From an uncultured Prevotella sp. (lineage in GTDB: Bacteria > Bacteroidota > Bacteroidia > Bacteroidales > Bacteroidaceae): 11,832 nt of DNA. Made by a program: the position numbers and the translations under genes. The stretch's first letter is position 1; every line of letters begins with the position of its first letter. The notes beneath the pieces are model-generated. The model was not told where the DNA came from, did not search any database, and saw only the letters and a list, made by a program, of their open reading frames with translations. Shown here one piece after another: positions 1 to 11,210 of the stretch. Where the stretch lies: positions 1-11,832 of the forward strand of contig URDV01000043.1 in NCBI GenBank assembly GCA_900546605.1. Reading direction: 5' to 3'.

Positions 1-62
1 CTTGGCAAACTTACCTGTTAACCCGTTAACTTGTCAACTTGTTTACTAATTCCGCCAACGCG
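1..62. repeat. MITE-like repeat, copy C (right arm only; cut by window edge)
   Basis: This stretch matches the right arm of the complete copy at 11014-11180 almost base for base: the 8-bp modules CTGTTAAC, CCGTTAAC and TTGTCAAC are followed by the terminal block AATTCCGCCAACGCG. The rest of the element should lie left of the window. It starts 67 bp beyond the sufB stop codon, so it sits downstream of sufB in transcription order. By analogy with the full copy the element ends near 62, and any target duplication would begin with TATATAGAG. The left-hand duplicate cannot be seen. Confidence 0.8.
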
Positions 63-128
63 TATATAGAGGTGAAGCATATTGCCACAAAAAAACACTC
101 AGCGCAGTACTACACTTTTTCATGCAAC

Positions 129-1574
129 TTAACCTACGCTTCCTTCAAGCGACACGCTCAATAATTTGGTAGCCTCAACGGCAAACTCCATGGGGAGCTT
201 GTTGATTACCTCTTTGGCATATCCGCCCACAATAAGCGAAACAGCGTCTTCAGTAGGAATGCCTCGTTGATTACAATAAAGGAGTTGGTCTTCAGAAATT
301 TTTGAAGTAGTAGCTTCATGCTCTACGGTAGCATCAGGGTTAGCCACATCGATGTAGGGGAAGGTGTGAGCACCACATTCTGAGCCTAACAATAATGAGT
401 CGCACGATGAATAGTTGCGTGCCCCACTCGCTTTGCTACCCACCTTTACAAGGCCGCGATAGGAATTTTGACTCTTGCCAGCCGAAATACCCTTTGATAT
501 GATCGTGCTACGAGTGTTTTTACCAATATGTATCATTTTAGTACCCGTGTCAGCCTCTTGATGGTTGTTGGTTACAGCTACTGAGTAGAATTCGGCTTGT
601 GAGTTATCACCCATGAGTACACACGATGGATACTTCCAAGTGATGGCCGAACCCGTTTCAACCTGCGTCCATGAAAGTTTGGAATTGGCACCACGCAGTT
701 GACCACGCTTAGTTACTAAGTTATACACACCACCGCGTCCTTCTTTGTCACCAGGATACCAATTTTGCACTGTGGAGTACTTCACCTCGGCATCTTCGTT
801 TACTACTATTTCAACAATCGCTGCATGCAGTTGATTCTCATCGCGCATAGGAGCCGTACAACCTTCAAGGTAGCTCACATAGCCACCATCATCGCACACA
901 ATGAGTGTGCGCTCAAATTGCCCTGTGTTCTTGGCATTAATACGGAAGTAGGTTGACAGTTCCATAGGGCAACGCACCCCTTTAGGAATGTAAACAAACG
1001 AGCCGTCAGAGAACACAGCACTATTGAGTGCAGCAAAGTAGTTGTCACGATAAGGCACTACCGAACCTAAGTACTTGCGCACAAGTTCGGGATTCTCACG
1101 TACAGCCTCTGATATAGAGCTGAATATGATACCTTTTTCTTGTAACTTGTCTTTAAAGGTAGTTTTTACGCTAACGGAGTCCATCACCGCATCTACAGCT
1201 ACGCCAGCCAACTGCATACGCTCTTCAAGAGGAATGCCCAACTTGTCGAACGTTTTCATCAGTTCTGGGTCAATTTCCTTGCTACCTTCCTCTTTTTGTT
1301 TTTTAGTAGGGTCGGCATAGTAGGATATGGCTTGGTAGTCAATCTGTGGTAAGTTCACATGTCCCCAATCAGGTTGTTCCAACGTTAGCCAATAGCGGTA
1401 AGCTTTAAGGCGGAAGTCGAGCAACCACTCGGGTTCTCCTTTTTTAGCTGAAATAAGACGTATCACCTCCTCATTCAGTCCGCGTTCAATTACCTCGGTG
1501 TGAATGTCGGTTGTGAAACCATATTCATATTTTTTGTCAGTGAACTCTTTTACAAGTTCATTTTCGTTAGCCAT
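129..1574 (-). CDS. sufB: SufB, Fe-S cluster assembly scaffold subunit
   Basis: SufB is the cytoplasmic scaffold subunit of the SUF system. With the SufC ATPase and SufD it builds [Fe-S] clusters from sulfur delivered by SufS. The product is 481 residues, close to E. coli SufB (about 495). It has the family's beta-helix core and the conserved C-terminal block ECGAHTFPY, whose Cys400 probably corresponds to the functionally essential E. coli Cys405. [13 protein letters not shown] and the end motif [19 protein letters not shown] follow. The ATG at 1574 gives the usual family N-terminus ([12 protein letters not shown]...KKYEYGF). It lies 37 bp after the cvpA stop, on the same strand, so co-transcription is likely. 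sufC would be expected next but is not in the window: the 128 bp after sufB hold a repeat copy instead. I see no strong terminator after the stop. Identification is secure; the operon extent is inferred. Confidence 0.97.
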   Translation of the reverse strand: MANENELVKEFTDKKYEYGFTTDIHTEVIERGLNEEVIRLISAKKGEPEWLLDFRLKAYRYWLTLEQPDWGHVNLPQIDYQAISYYADPTKKQKEEGSKEIDPELMKTFDKLGIPLEERMQLAGVAVDAVMDSVSVKTTFKDKLQEKGIIFSSISEAVRENPELVRKYLGSVVPYRDNYFAALNSAVFSDGSFVYIPKGVRCPMELSTYFRINAKNTGQFERTLIVCDDGGYVSYLEGCTAPMRDENQLHAAIVEIVVNEDAEVKYSTVQNWYPGDKEGRGGVYNLVTKRGQLRGANSKLSWTQVETGSAITWKYPSCVLMGDNSQAEFYSVAVTNNHQEADTGTKMIHIGKNTRSTIISKGISAGKSQNSYRGLVKVGSKASGARNYSSCDSLLLGSECGAHTFPYIDVANPDATVEHEATTSKISEDQLLYCNQRGIPTEDAVSLIVGGYAKEVINKLPMEFAVEATKLLSVSLEGSVG

Positions 1575-1592
1575 AGCTTTAGTTTGTCGTGA

Positions 1593-1616
1593 TGATTTTA
1601 AATCAGTGAGCTCACT
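1593..1616. promoter_or_regulatory. Pair of abutting palindromes in the cvpA-sufB junction
   Basis: Two perfect dyads share one base. TGATTT-T-AAATCA covers 1593-1605 and AGTGAGCTCACT covers 1605-1616. The second overlaps the cvpA stop codon and both lie just upstream of the sufB start at 1574. They could form an operator or an RNA processing structure between the two genes. No matching -7 box is visible here on the minus strand, and no known regulator site is recognised, so the function is open. Confidence 0.3.
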
Positions 1617-2169
1617 CTTTTTTCTTCACAGGCTCTTTATGCATATCCACCCACACCGTATCAGGTTGTTCGTTTACAGTAGCGGTGTCAGCAGCATATT
1701 TAGCTTGCTCTGTTGAGTCATTAGGAAAACACATGCGCAATGCGTCTGTTACGGGAGCGAGCAAGGTAGAATCTTTTGCCTTGTCTTGATTTAATATGTG
1801 CAAGCTCTGCATCACATTGAGCACACAACTCAGCAAAATGATATACTTGAGTGCACTCACCACTGCACCCAGTATAGAGTTGGGCATACCCAAATGCAGT
1901 CCTTTGAGCGACTTGGTTAGCACATTGGCCGCGAATCCTAACACAATGGGTACGATAATCCATAGCAAAAAGAAAGCTATGACGCTTGTCACCATGTTTG
2001 TTTCGCTACCATTAACTGCCAAATATTCGCCAAAGGCCGAATAGCAGGTTGCCGCTATCAGCAAACCCACTAAGGCGCCTATCAATGATGTTACTTCCTT
2101 AACAAAGCCCGAACGCCAACCGCTGAACAAAGCCCAAAGTAACACTACGATAATAAATATATCAATCAT
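1612..2169 (-). CDS. CvpA family inner-membrane protein
   Basis: The product is 185 residues with four predicted transmembrane helices, at about residues 2-18, 28-46, 60-85 and 98-122. A polar, probably soluble tail ends in KKKE. The opening [20 protein letters not shown], the Gly-rich second helix ([17 protein letters not shown]) and the [16 protein letters not shown] segment fit the CvpA (colicin V production) family. E. coli CvpA is similarly small and is linked to colicin V export and envelope homeostasis; the biochemical role is unclear. The ATG at 2169 is 21 bp after the cysD stop and the gene ends 37 bp before sufB, so it is the middle of one transcription unit. From memory, a cvpA gene just upstream of the suf genes is common in Bacteroidales; I could not verify this here. 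Family assignment is good, function is not defined. Confidence 0.85.
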   Translation of the reverse strand: MIDIFIIVVLLWALFSGWRSGFVKEVTSLIGALVGLLIAATCYSAFGEYLAVNGSETNMVTSVIAFFLLWIIVPIVLGFAANVLTKSLKGLHLGMPNSILGAVVSALKYIILLSCVLNVMQSLHILNQDKAKDSTLLAPVTDALRMCFPNDSTEQAKYAADTATVNEQPDTVWVDMHKEPVKKKE

Positions 2170-2190
2170 CGGGATGTACCAAGTTTGTTT

Positions 2191-3102
2191 TTAGAAGTAA
2201 CCTTCACGCTTTTTCTGTTCCATTGAAGCATCTTGGTCAAAGTCTATCACACGTGTGGTGCGTTCGCTCTTTGTAGTGGTCATCATTTCCTCCACAATCT
2301 TTTCAATGGTGTCGGCTTCACTCTCAATAGCACCTGTCAATGGCCAACAACCTAACGTGCGGAAACGTATTTTGCGCATTTCAATCTTGTCGCGATATTC
2401 AGCTGGCAAGCGATCATCATCAGGCATAATGAGCTGACCATCAATTTCTACCACAGGACGTTCCTTGGCAAAATAAAGCGGTACGATGGGTATATTCTCT
2501 AAGCGAATGTATTGCCAAATGTCCAACTCTGTCCAGTTGCTCAAAGGGAACACACGTATGCTTTCGCCTTTGTGTATGCGTGCATTATAGATGTCCCACA
2601 ATTCAGGACGTTGGTTTTTAGGATCCCATTGATGAAATTGATCACGGAATGAGAAGATACGTTCCTTTGCACGGCTTTTTTCCTCATCGCGTCGTGCGCC
2701 ACCAAAGGCAGCATCAAAGTGGTGCTTATCAAGTCCTGCCTTCAAGGCTTGTGTCTTCATCAAGTCGGTGTGAACCTTCGAACCATGCGTAAAGGGGCCA
2801 ACACCTGCCTTGAATGCCTCCATGTTGCTTTCAACTATCAAGTTCCATCCATGCTCTTTGGCATACCAATCGCGAAAGGCCAACATTTCTTTAAACTTCC
2901 ACTTTGAGTCAATATGCATCAAGGGGAAAGGTGGGCGACCTGGTGCAAAAGCTTTCTCTGCCAAGCGCACCATTACGCTTGAGTCCTTACCTATGCTATA
3001 AAGCATTACAGGATTTTCAAATTCCGCTGCCACTTCGCGAATGATGTGAATAGACTCTGCTTCGAGTTCCTTTAAGTGGCTCAAACTATAATTTTCAGTC
3101 AT
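2191..3102 (-). CDS. cysD: Sulfate adenylyltransferase subunit 2 (CysD)
   Basis: CysD is the catalytic subunit of bacterial ATP sulfurylase (sulfate + ATP -> adenosine 5'-phosphosulfate + PPi), normally working with the GTPase subunit CysN in the cytoplasm. The product has 303 residues, matching E. coli CysD (302). It has the PP-loop SIGKDS at residues 36-41, [20 protein letters not shown] in the middle, [11 protein letters not shown], the [12 protein letters not shown] block and the family C-terminus ending KKREGYF. The start MTENYSL at 3102 is preceded by an A-rich leader and by a good promoter about 50 bp upstream. It is the first gene of the cysD-cvpA-sufB unit. The usual partner cysN is not adjacent on either side, so it must be elsewhere or absent. 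The APS could serve assimilation or, via PAPS, sulfation; the window does not say which. Confidence 0.96.
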   Translation of the reverse strand: MTENYSLSHLKELEAESIHIIREVAAEFENPVMLYSIGKDSSVMVRLAEKAFAPGRPPFPLMHIDSKWKFKEMLAFRDWYAKEHGWNLIVESNMEAFKAGVGPFTHGSKVHTDLMKTQALKAGLDKHHFDAAFGGARRDEEKSRAKERIFSFRDQFHQWDPKNQRPELWDIYNARIHKGESIRVFPLSNWTELDIWQYIRLENIPIVPLYFAKERPVVEIDGQLIMPDDDRLPAEYRDKIEMRKIRFRTLGCWPLTGAIESEADTIEKIVEEMMTTTKSERTTRVIDFDQDASMEQKKREGYF

Positions 3103-3153
3103 TTGTATTTTCTATGTATATTCTTCAGCGTTATCGTTTACGCTATTCAGCAG

Positions 3154-3187
3154 CAAAGTTACTTCTTTTTTACAGAATTAGCACAAA
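3154..3187 (-). promoter_or_regulatory. Bacteroidota-type promoter for cysD-cvpA-sufB
   Basis: Read on the minus strand, a perfect -7 box TAACTTTG (3161-3154) follows a TTTG (3187-3184), with 22 bp between them. The known Bacteroidota consensus is TTTG, about 19-21 bp, then TAnnTTTG, so the spacing is slightly long. The transcript would start near 3147 and give a leader of about 45 nt before the cysD ATG at 3102. Confidence 0.6.
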
Positions 3188-3226
3188 CATTCGGGGCTAA
3201 ACCACACTTTAAAGGAAACTGTCAAG

Positions 3227-3255
3227 TTGTTTTCAGCCAAAAATACTTACATTTG
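3227..3255 (+). promoter_or_regulatory. Bacteroidota-type promoter for the glycosyltransferase gene
   Basis: A perfect -7 box TACATTTG spans 3248-3255, with TTG at 3227-3229, 18 bp upstream. Transcription would start near 3262, giving a leader of under 30 nt before the ATG at 3290. It sits back to back with the cysD promoter inside a 187-bp divergent intergenic region. Confidence 0.55.
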
Positions 3256-3289
3256 CGCCATCAAACATTATTTCTGCCCCTATTGATTC

Positions 3290-4006
3290 ATGAAACAACT
3301 ACATATTATCACTCCTGTTAAGGACTCTATTGACTCTACACTTATCACCATTCGTGCCGTCAAAGCCAGTTTATTAACAGTGCCCCACACATATACTATA
3401 TACAACGATTTTTCGACTCCCGAGAACACTCAACGTCTGCAACAAGCTGCTGACAAATACGGATTTCGATTGGTTAACTTGAGTGACCTAACCTCACACC
3501 CTTCGCCTAACTACTTGTTAGTGTTGCAAACGGCACAACGTGAGGCTTTGGCTGCCGATGCGGGCTTATGCATTGTCGAGAGCGACGTTGTGGTACGTCC
3601 TAACACACTACAAAGTTTATTCGATGGCGCACAAGCACGCCCCGACTGTGGCATTGCCGCTGCTGTTACCGTTGACGATGACGAGCACATTAATTACCCT
3701 TACTTATTTGCCAAGGGGCAAGAGGGGAAAGTGGTTGACACCAAAAAGCATTGCAGCTTTTGCTGTTCACTGCTCACACCTTCATTGTTAGCTGCTTACC
3801 CTTTTACCGAACTGAATCCTGAAAAGAATTGGTTCGATGTTACGATTTCGCACGAATCACGCCAACAGGGCTTTCACAACTACTTATTCTGCACATTGCC
3901 CGTTATTCATCGTCCACACCAAAGTCGTCCGTGGAAGCAATTGAAATATAAAAATCCACTGAAATACTATTGGTTGAAGTATACCAAAGGATTGGATAAA
4001 ATTTAA
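3290..4006 (+). CDS. Putative family 2 (GT-A fold) glycosyltransferase
   Basis: The product has 238 residues with no signal peptide or membrane helix, so it is probably cytoplasmic or peripheral. The N-terminal KQLHIITPVKDSIDSTLITIRAV and YTIYNDFSTPENTQRLQQAA resemble the nucleotide-sugar-binding first half of GT-A enzymes (a V-x-N-D-S-like turn). VESDVVV at residues 96-102 (E97-S98-D99) is in the position of the metal-binding DxD-type motif. The later section (ELNPEKNWFDVTISHESRQQGFHNYL) could be the acceptor side, and a basic tail (KQLKYKNPLKYYWLKYTKGL) could touch membrane. Such proteins transfer a sugar to lipid, glycan or protein. Neither donor nor acceptor can be read from sequence, and there is no glycan cluster around it. 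It has its own promoter, and a repeat copy begins only 8 bp after the stop. Family assignment is moderately sure; specific function unknown. Confidence 0.7.
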   Translation: MKQLHIITPVKDSIDSTLITIRAVKASLLTVPHTYTIYNDFSTPENTQRLQQAADKYGFRLVNLSDLTSHPSPNYLLVLQTAQREALAADAGLCIVESDVVVRPNTLQSLFDGAQARPDCGIAAAVTVDDDEHINYPYLFAKGQEGKVVDTKKHCSFCCSLLTPSLLAAYPFTELNPEKNWFDVTISHESRQQGFHNYLFCTLPVIHRPHQSRPWKQLKYKNPLKYYWLKYTKGLDKI

Positions 4007-4014
4007 ATTCATCA

Positions 4015-4195
4015 ACCCGTTGGCGGACTTCATGGTTAATGGGTTGACGGGGTAACAGGTTGACGGGTTAACAAGCAAGTATGCCAGACTTTACTTATCA
4101 TGTTAAAATCAGAATGGCATAAAGCTTAAAAAACTTGACAAACTTACCCGTTAACTTGTCAACTTATCAACACATTTACCAACTCCGTCAACACG
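4015..4195. repeat. MITE-like palindromic repeat, full copy A (181 bp)
   Basis: The left arm starts ACCCGTTGGCGGA and continues in 8-bp steps (TGGGTTGA, CGGGGTAA, CAGGTTGA, CGGGTTAA, CAAGCAAG). A central part holds TATGCC...GGCATA. The right arm is roughly the reverse complement of the left, ending AACTCCGTCAACACG. Copy A and the copy at 11014-11180 align along their whole length, centre included. This copy has about two more 8-bp modules in its left arm. No clean target duplication flanks it: AATTCATCA on the left and TATTATCAT on the right agree only with a gap. It fills nearly all the space between the glycosyltransferase and cyclophilin genes and contains no gene. Confidence 0.85.
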
Positions 4196-4209
4196 TATTA
4201 TCATCGAAC

Positions 4210-4905
4210 ATGAAACAACTGTTTGCTATTATCATAACGCTCATTATCAGCGCCCTACCCCTTTCTGCTCAAAACGCTACACCCGACAGCATTGAGCATG
4301 AGGTTTTACTTGAAACAACTAAAGGCAACATTCGTGTAAAACTTTACAACGACACGCCTATACATCGCGATAACTTTTTAAAGTTGGTGAAAGAAGGATT
4401 CTATGACGGATTACTTTTTCACCGCATCATTCCCGACTTTATGATACAAGCGGGTGACTCTGCCAGCCGCCATGCACAGCCAGGCCAGCTATTGGGCGAC
4501 TCGCCTGAGCCTTACACCTTACCTGCCGAAATTCACTACCCGCAACACTTTCATCGTCGCGGTGCATTAGCTGCAGCACGCGAGGGCGATGAGGTAAATC
4601 CGCAACGAGCTTCATCAGCCTCACAATTTTACATCGTTACAGGTAGCATCTTCACCGATGACCAATTAGATATAATGCAAGAGCGCCTGGACTCTGTTAC
4701 TCACCACCAAGTAAAACTTACGCCTAAAATTAAAGAGGTGTATCGTACCTTTGGCGGTTCGCCTCATTTAGATGGGCAATACACCGTATTTGGCGAGGTA
4801 GTAGAAGGCTTTGACGTTACCGACATCATACAATGGGCTGGACGTGATGAAAATAATCGTCCCTTTGATGACATACGCATTACACGCGCTACTGTTGTTA
4901 AGTGA
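4210..4905 (+). CDS. Periplasmic cyclophilin-type peptidyl-prolyl cis-trans isomerase
   Basis: Cyclophilins catalyse cis-trans isomerisation of X-Pro bonds and help fold exported proteins. From the ATG at 4210 the product is 231 residues. It begins with a signal peptide (MKQLFAIIITLIISALPLSA, then Q), which points to the periplasm. The catalytic block FHRIIPDFMIQAGD carries Arg72 (equivalent to human CypA Arg55), followed by SQFYIV (Gln139) and LDGQYTVFGEVVEGFDV. Against CypA there is an insertion of about 37 residues between FYIV and the LDG loop, and CypA Trp121 and His126 become His186 and Tyr191; bacterial members often vary there. An in-frame ATG at 4135 exists, but it would put 25 repeat-encoded residues in front of the signal peptide, so I reject it. 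The start is 14 bp after repeat copy A. I see no consensus promoter, so it may be read from the glycosyltransferase promoter. Confidence 0.93.
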   Translation: MKQLFAIIITLIISALPLSAQNATPDSIEHEVLLETTKGNIRVKLYNDTPIHRDNFLKLVKEGFYDGLLFHRIIPDFMIQAGDSASRHAQPGQLLGDSPEPYTLPAEIHYPQHFHRRGALAAAREGDEVNPQRASSASQFYIVTGSIFTDDQLDIMQERLDSVTHHQVKLTPKIKEVYRTFGGSPHLDGQYTVFGEVVEGFDVTDIIQWAGRDENNRPFDDIRITRATVVK

Positions 4906-4906
4906 A

Positions 4907-4940
4907 CCTGTTGGCACAATTTTGGGTTAACGCCAACGCA
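4907..4940. repeat. Probable termini-only remnant of the repeat (copy E, 34 bp)
   Basis: A left terminus like the full copies (CCTGTTGGC...TTTTGGGTTAAC) runs straight into a right terminus (GCCAACGCA), with the arms and centre missing. GTTGGC at 4910-4915 and GCCAAC at 4932-4937 form an inverted repeat. The segment is bracketed by TTAAGTGAA (4898-4906) and TGAAGTGAA (4941-4949), a direct repeat with 8 of 9 matches. The left one overlaps the cyclophilin stop codon. This reads as an insertion followed by internal deletion, though a short match like this could be chance. Confidence 0.5.
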
Positions 4941-5056
4941 TGAAGTGAATAGATGAGTGGTGTGGACTCAATTGTCCCTCCATTATTCACGCCCTTATGA
5001 ACATCCGCCTGTTGTAGAGTCTTTCACCTTTTCGCGGTTCAACATGAGCAAATAAT

Positions 5057-5087
5057 TTTGCCAAAAGCAAAACATTGCCTATATTTG
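5057..5087 (+). promoter_or_regulatory. Strong Bacteroidota-type promoter for the transporter gene
   Basis: TTTG at 5057-5060, a 19-bp spacer, and TATATTTG at 5080-5087 match the Bacteroidota consensus exactly in both boxes and in spacing. Transcription should start near 5094, leaving an unusually long leader of about 100 nt before the ATG at 5194. It is the best promoter in the window. Confidence 0.75.
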
Positions 5088-5106
5088 CAGAGGTTAGTTA
5101 ACGCCT

Positions 5107-5139
5107 ACACCTTAAATTACACCCCCTTGAATAAGGTGT
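5107..5139 (+). promoter_or_regulatory. Stem-loop in the transporter 5' leader
   Basis: ACACCTTA (5107-5114) and TAAGGTGT (5132-5139) are perfect inverted repeats around a 17-nt loop. They lie just after the predicted transcription start and about 55 nt before the ATG. There is no T-run after the stem, so it is not a terminator. It could stabilise the mRNA, bind a protein as a DNA dyad, or be part of a leader control element. No known riboswitch is recognised. Confidence 0.4.
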
Positions 5140-5193
5140 CATCGTGCTACGAAAATTACAAACCTAAATACTTATCTTTTTTTACTAACAACC

Positions 5194-6909
5194 ATGGATT
5201 GGTTTTCATCTCTATTCTCAACAACCGACTCGGTGGCGCACATTGTGCTACTCTTCTCGTTGGTCATAGCCATAGGCGTTGTGCTGGGCAAGATCAAAGT
5301 GGGAAGTGTGTCACTTGGTGTTACCTTTGTGTTGTTTGCGGGCATTGTGGTGGGACACATTTACCACCACATGGGTATAACCGACCCTGACGGAGGATAC
5401 GCTTGTCCTGCCAAGGTGCTGAACTTTATTCAGGACTTCGGACTGATTCTCTTCGTTTACTGCATCGGTTTGCAAGTAGGCCCCAGTTTCTTTCAATCAT
5501 TCAAAAAGGATGGTGTGCAAATGAACCTTATGGCCATAGGCATTGTACTGCTCAACGTAGCTGTGCTATTAGGCCTTTACTATTTAGTGTTCGACACCAA
5601 CGACCCCACCAGTTTGCCTATGGCAGTAGGTGTGCTTTATGGTGCCGTTACAAACACGCCTGGTTTGGGTGCCGCGCAAGAGGCTATTAACACCTTAGGC
5701 ATTGACATGCATGGGCAAAACATTGCCGCTGGTTATGCATGTGCCTACCCCTTAGGTGTTGTGGGCATTATTGGTGCCACCATAGCCATTCGCTACATTT
5801 GCCGCATTAAACTTGAAAAGGAAGAAGAGCAAATTAAACTTTCGCAGGAGGATAACCCTCATGCCAAACCACACCACATTTCGCTGCGTGTTGAAAACAA
5901 GGCTTTGGAGGGTAAAACATTCTCACAACTCACCCAATTCTTGGGTCGAACCTTTGTGTGTACACACTACAAACACGACGACAACATCATTTCGCCCACC
6001 AGAGACACGATTCTGCATGTAGGTGATGAAATGAACGCTGTGTGCGCCATGGATGATGCTGAAGCCGCTACCGCATTTATTGGTAAGGAAATTGAAGTGG
6101 ACTGGCAAGCTGAAAAGGCACCTATTGTGTCAAAGCGCATTTTGGTTACACAGGCCGAAGTGAATGGTAAAACCTTTGGCGAAATGCACTTTAGTTCAAT
6201 GTATGGCGTTAACGTTACACGTATCACACGTCAGGGCATGAACCTCTTTGCCGACCGTTCGCTCCGCATTCAAATTGGCGACCGACTGATGGTAGCAGGA
6301 CCTGAAGACAATGTTAACCGCGTTGAGCGCCTATTAGGAAACTCAGTGAAACGCCTTGACCACCCCAATGTGGGTGCCATCTTCTTAGGCATTTTAGTAG
6401 GTATTGTGTTCGGTAGCATTCCTTTCCAATTTCCTGGCATGGCCACACCGCTCAAGTTAGGTTTAGCTGGTGGACCGCTCATCATTGCCATTTTAGCAGG
6501 TGCCTATGGCTACAAGTTCCACTTGGTAACTTACACCACCACATCAGCCAACTTGCTTTTGCGCGAAATCGGACTCATTTTGTTCCTCGCGGCTGTAGGC
6601 ATTAAGGCCGGCAGCAACTTCTGGGACACGGTAGTAGCAGGCGATGGACTTACCTACGTATGGGTAGGTTTCCTTGTCACCATCATTCCCATTCTCATTA
6701 TGGGGGTTGTGGGGCGCTGGCGCTTTAAGCTCAACTATTTCACACTAATGGGCATTATAGCTGGTTCAAACACCGACCCTCCTGCATTGGGCTATGCTAA
6801 CCAAACAGCTAACAACGATGCTGCTTCGGTAGGTTACTCTACGGTTTACCCGTTGGCCATGTTCCTACGCATTTTAGTAGCACAAGCTATCATACTTTTC
6901 TTAAGTTAA
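5194..6909 (+). CDS. AspT/YidE/YbjL-family (AAEx) transporter with two TrkA-C domains
   Basis: The product is a 571-residue inner-membrane protein, the usual length for this family (AspT is about 560). Two hydrophobic halves of about five or six helices each (residues ~10-205 and ~390-571) flank a cytoplasmic loop with two TrkA-C/RCK-C-like domains (about 226-296 and 313-383). Each half has the family's re-entrant motif: GAVTNTPGLGAAQ from Gly150 and GSNTDPPALGYAN from Gly524. AspT exchanges aspartate for alanine, and C. glutamicum SucE in the same family exports succinate. For a fermenting Bacteroidales cell an amino-acid or dicarboxylate exchanger is plausible, but the substrate is inferred. 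The ATG at 5194 follows a T/A-rich leader (TTTTACTAACAACC). The gene has its own promoter and is followed directly by a strong terminator, so it is probably monocistronic. Confidence 0.92.
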   Translation: MDWFSSLFSTTDSVAHIVLLFSLVIAIGVVLGKIKVGSVSLGVTFVLFAGIVVGHIYHHMGITDPDGGYACPAKVLNFIQDFGLILFVYCIGLQVGPSFFQSFKKDGVQMNLMAIGIVLLNVAVLLGLYYLVFDTNDPTSLPMAVGVLYGAVTNTPGLGAAQEAINTLGIDMHGQNIAAGYACAYPLGVVGIIGATIAIRYICRIKLEKEEEQIKLSQEDNPHAKPHHISLRVENKALEGKTFSQLTQFLGRTFVCTHYKHDDNIISPTRDTILHVGDEMNAVCAMDDAEAATAFIGKEIEVDWQAEKAPIVSKRILVTQAEVNGKTFGEMHFSSMYGVNVTRITRQGMNLFADRSLRIQIGDRLMVAGPEDNVNRVERLLGNSVKRLDHPNVGAIFLGILVGIVFGSIPFQFPGMATPLKLGLAGGPLIIAILAGAYGYKFHLVTYTTTSANLLLREIGLILFLAAVGIKAGSNFWDTVVAGDGLTYVWVGFLVTIIPILIMGVVGRWRFKLNYFTLMGIIAGSNTDPPALGYANQTANNDAASVGYSTVYPLAMFLRILVAQAIILFLS

Positions 6910-10992
<4,083 letters not shown>

Positions 10993-11004
10993 GCTATCGG
11001 CTGA

Positions 11005-11013
11005 TAATAAACA
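11005..11013 (+). repeat. Left target-site duplication of copy B
   Basis: TAATAAACA here is repeated exactly at 11181-11189, at the two outer edges of repeat copy B. A perfect 9-bp duplication is what insertion by a cut-and-paste transposase leaves. Confidence 0.7.
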
Positions 11014-11180
11014 ACCCGTTGGCGGAAATCTTGGTGAACGGGTTAACAAGTTGACAAGCTAACAAGTAAGCATGCAACTACTTATTATGTTAATGTCTGA
11101 ATGATAAGGAGTTAAAAACTTGACTAACTTACCTGTTAACCCGTTAACTTGTTAACTTGTTTGCTAATTCCGCCAATACG
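11014..11180. repeat. MITE-like palindromic repeat, full copy B (167 bp)
   Basis: The left terminus ACCCGTTGGCGGAA mirrors the right terminus TTCCGCCAATACG. The left arm runs CGGGTTAA, CAAGTTGA, CAAGCTAA, CAAGTAAG and the right arm TGTTAACC, CGTTAACT, TGTTAACT, TGTTTGCT, so both arms step in 8-bp modules. The middle is AT-rich and homologous to copy A (TTATTATGTTAA, then GTTAAAAACTTGAC). It encodes nothing. It begins 21 bp after the beta-galactosidase stop codon and lies between that gene and its terminator. Confidence 0.88.
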
Positions 11181-11189
11181 TAATAAACA
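11181..11189 (+). repeat. Right target-site duplication of copy B
   Basis: TAATAAACA is the exact partner of 11005-11013. The bases just outside the 9-mer differ on the two sides, so the duplication is exactly 9 bp. Confidence 0.7.
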
Positions 11190-11210
11190 CTGATATTACT
11201 TAAAACACTT

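Noticed and set aside
67..128. Intrinsic terminator after sufB on the minus strand
   Set aside because: A T-run follows the gene on that strand, but the preceding bases do not form a stable GC-rich stem.
4135..4209. Longer cyclophilin reading frame starting at the ATG at 4135
   Set aside because: The extra 25 residues are encoded by the right arm of repeat copy A and would precede a typical signal peptide. The ATG at 4210 gives the expected start.
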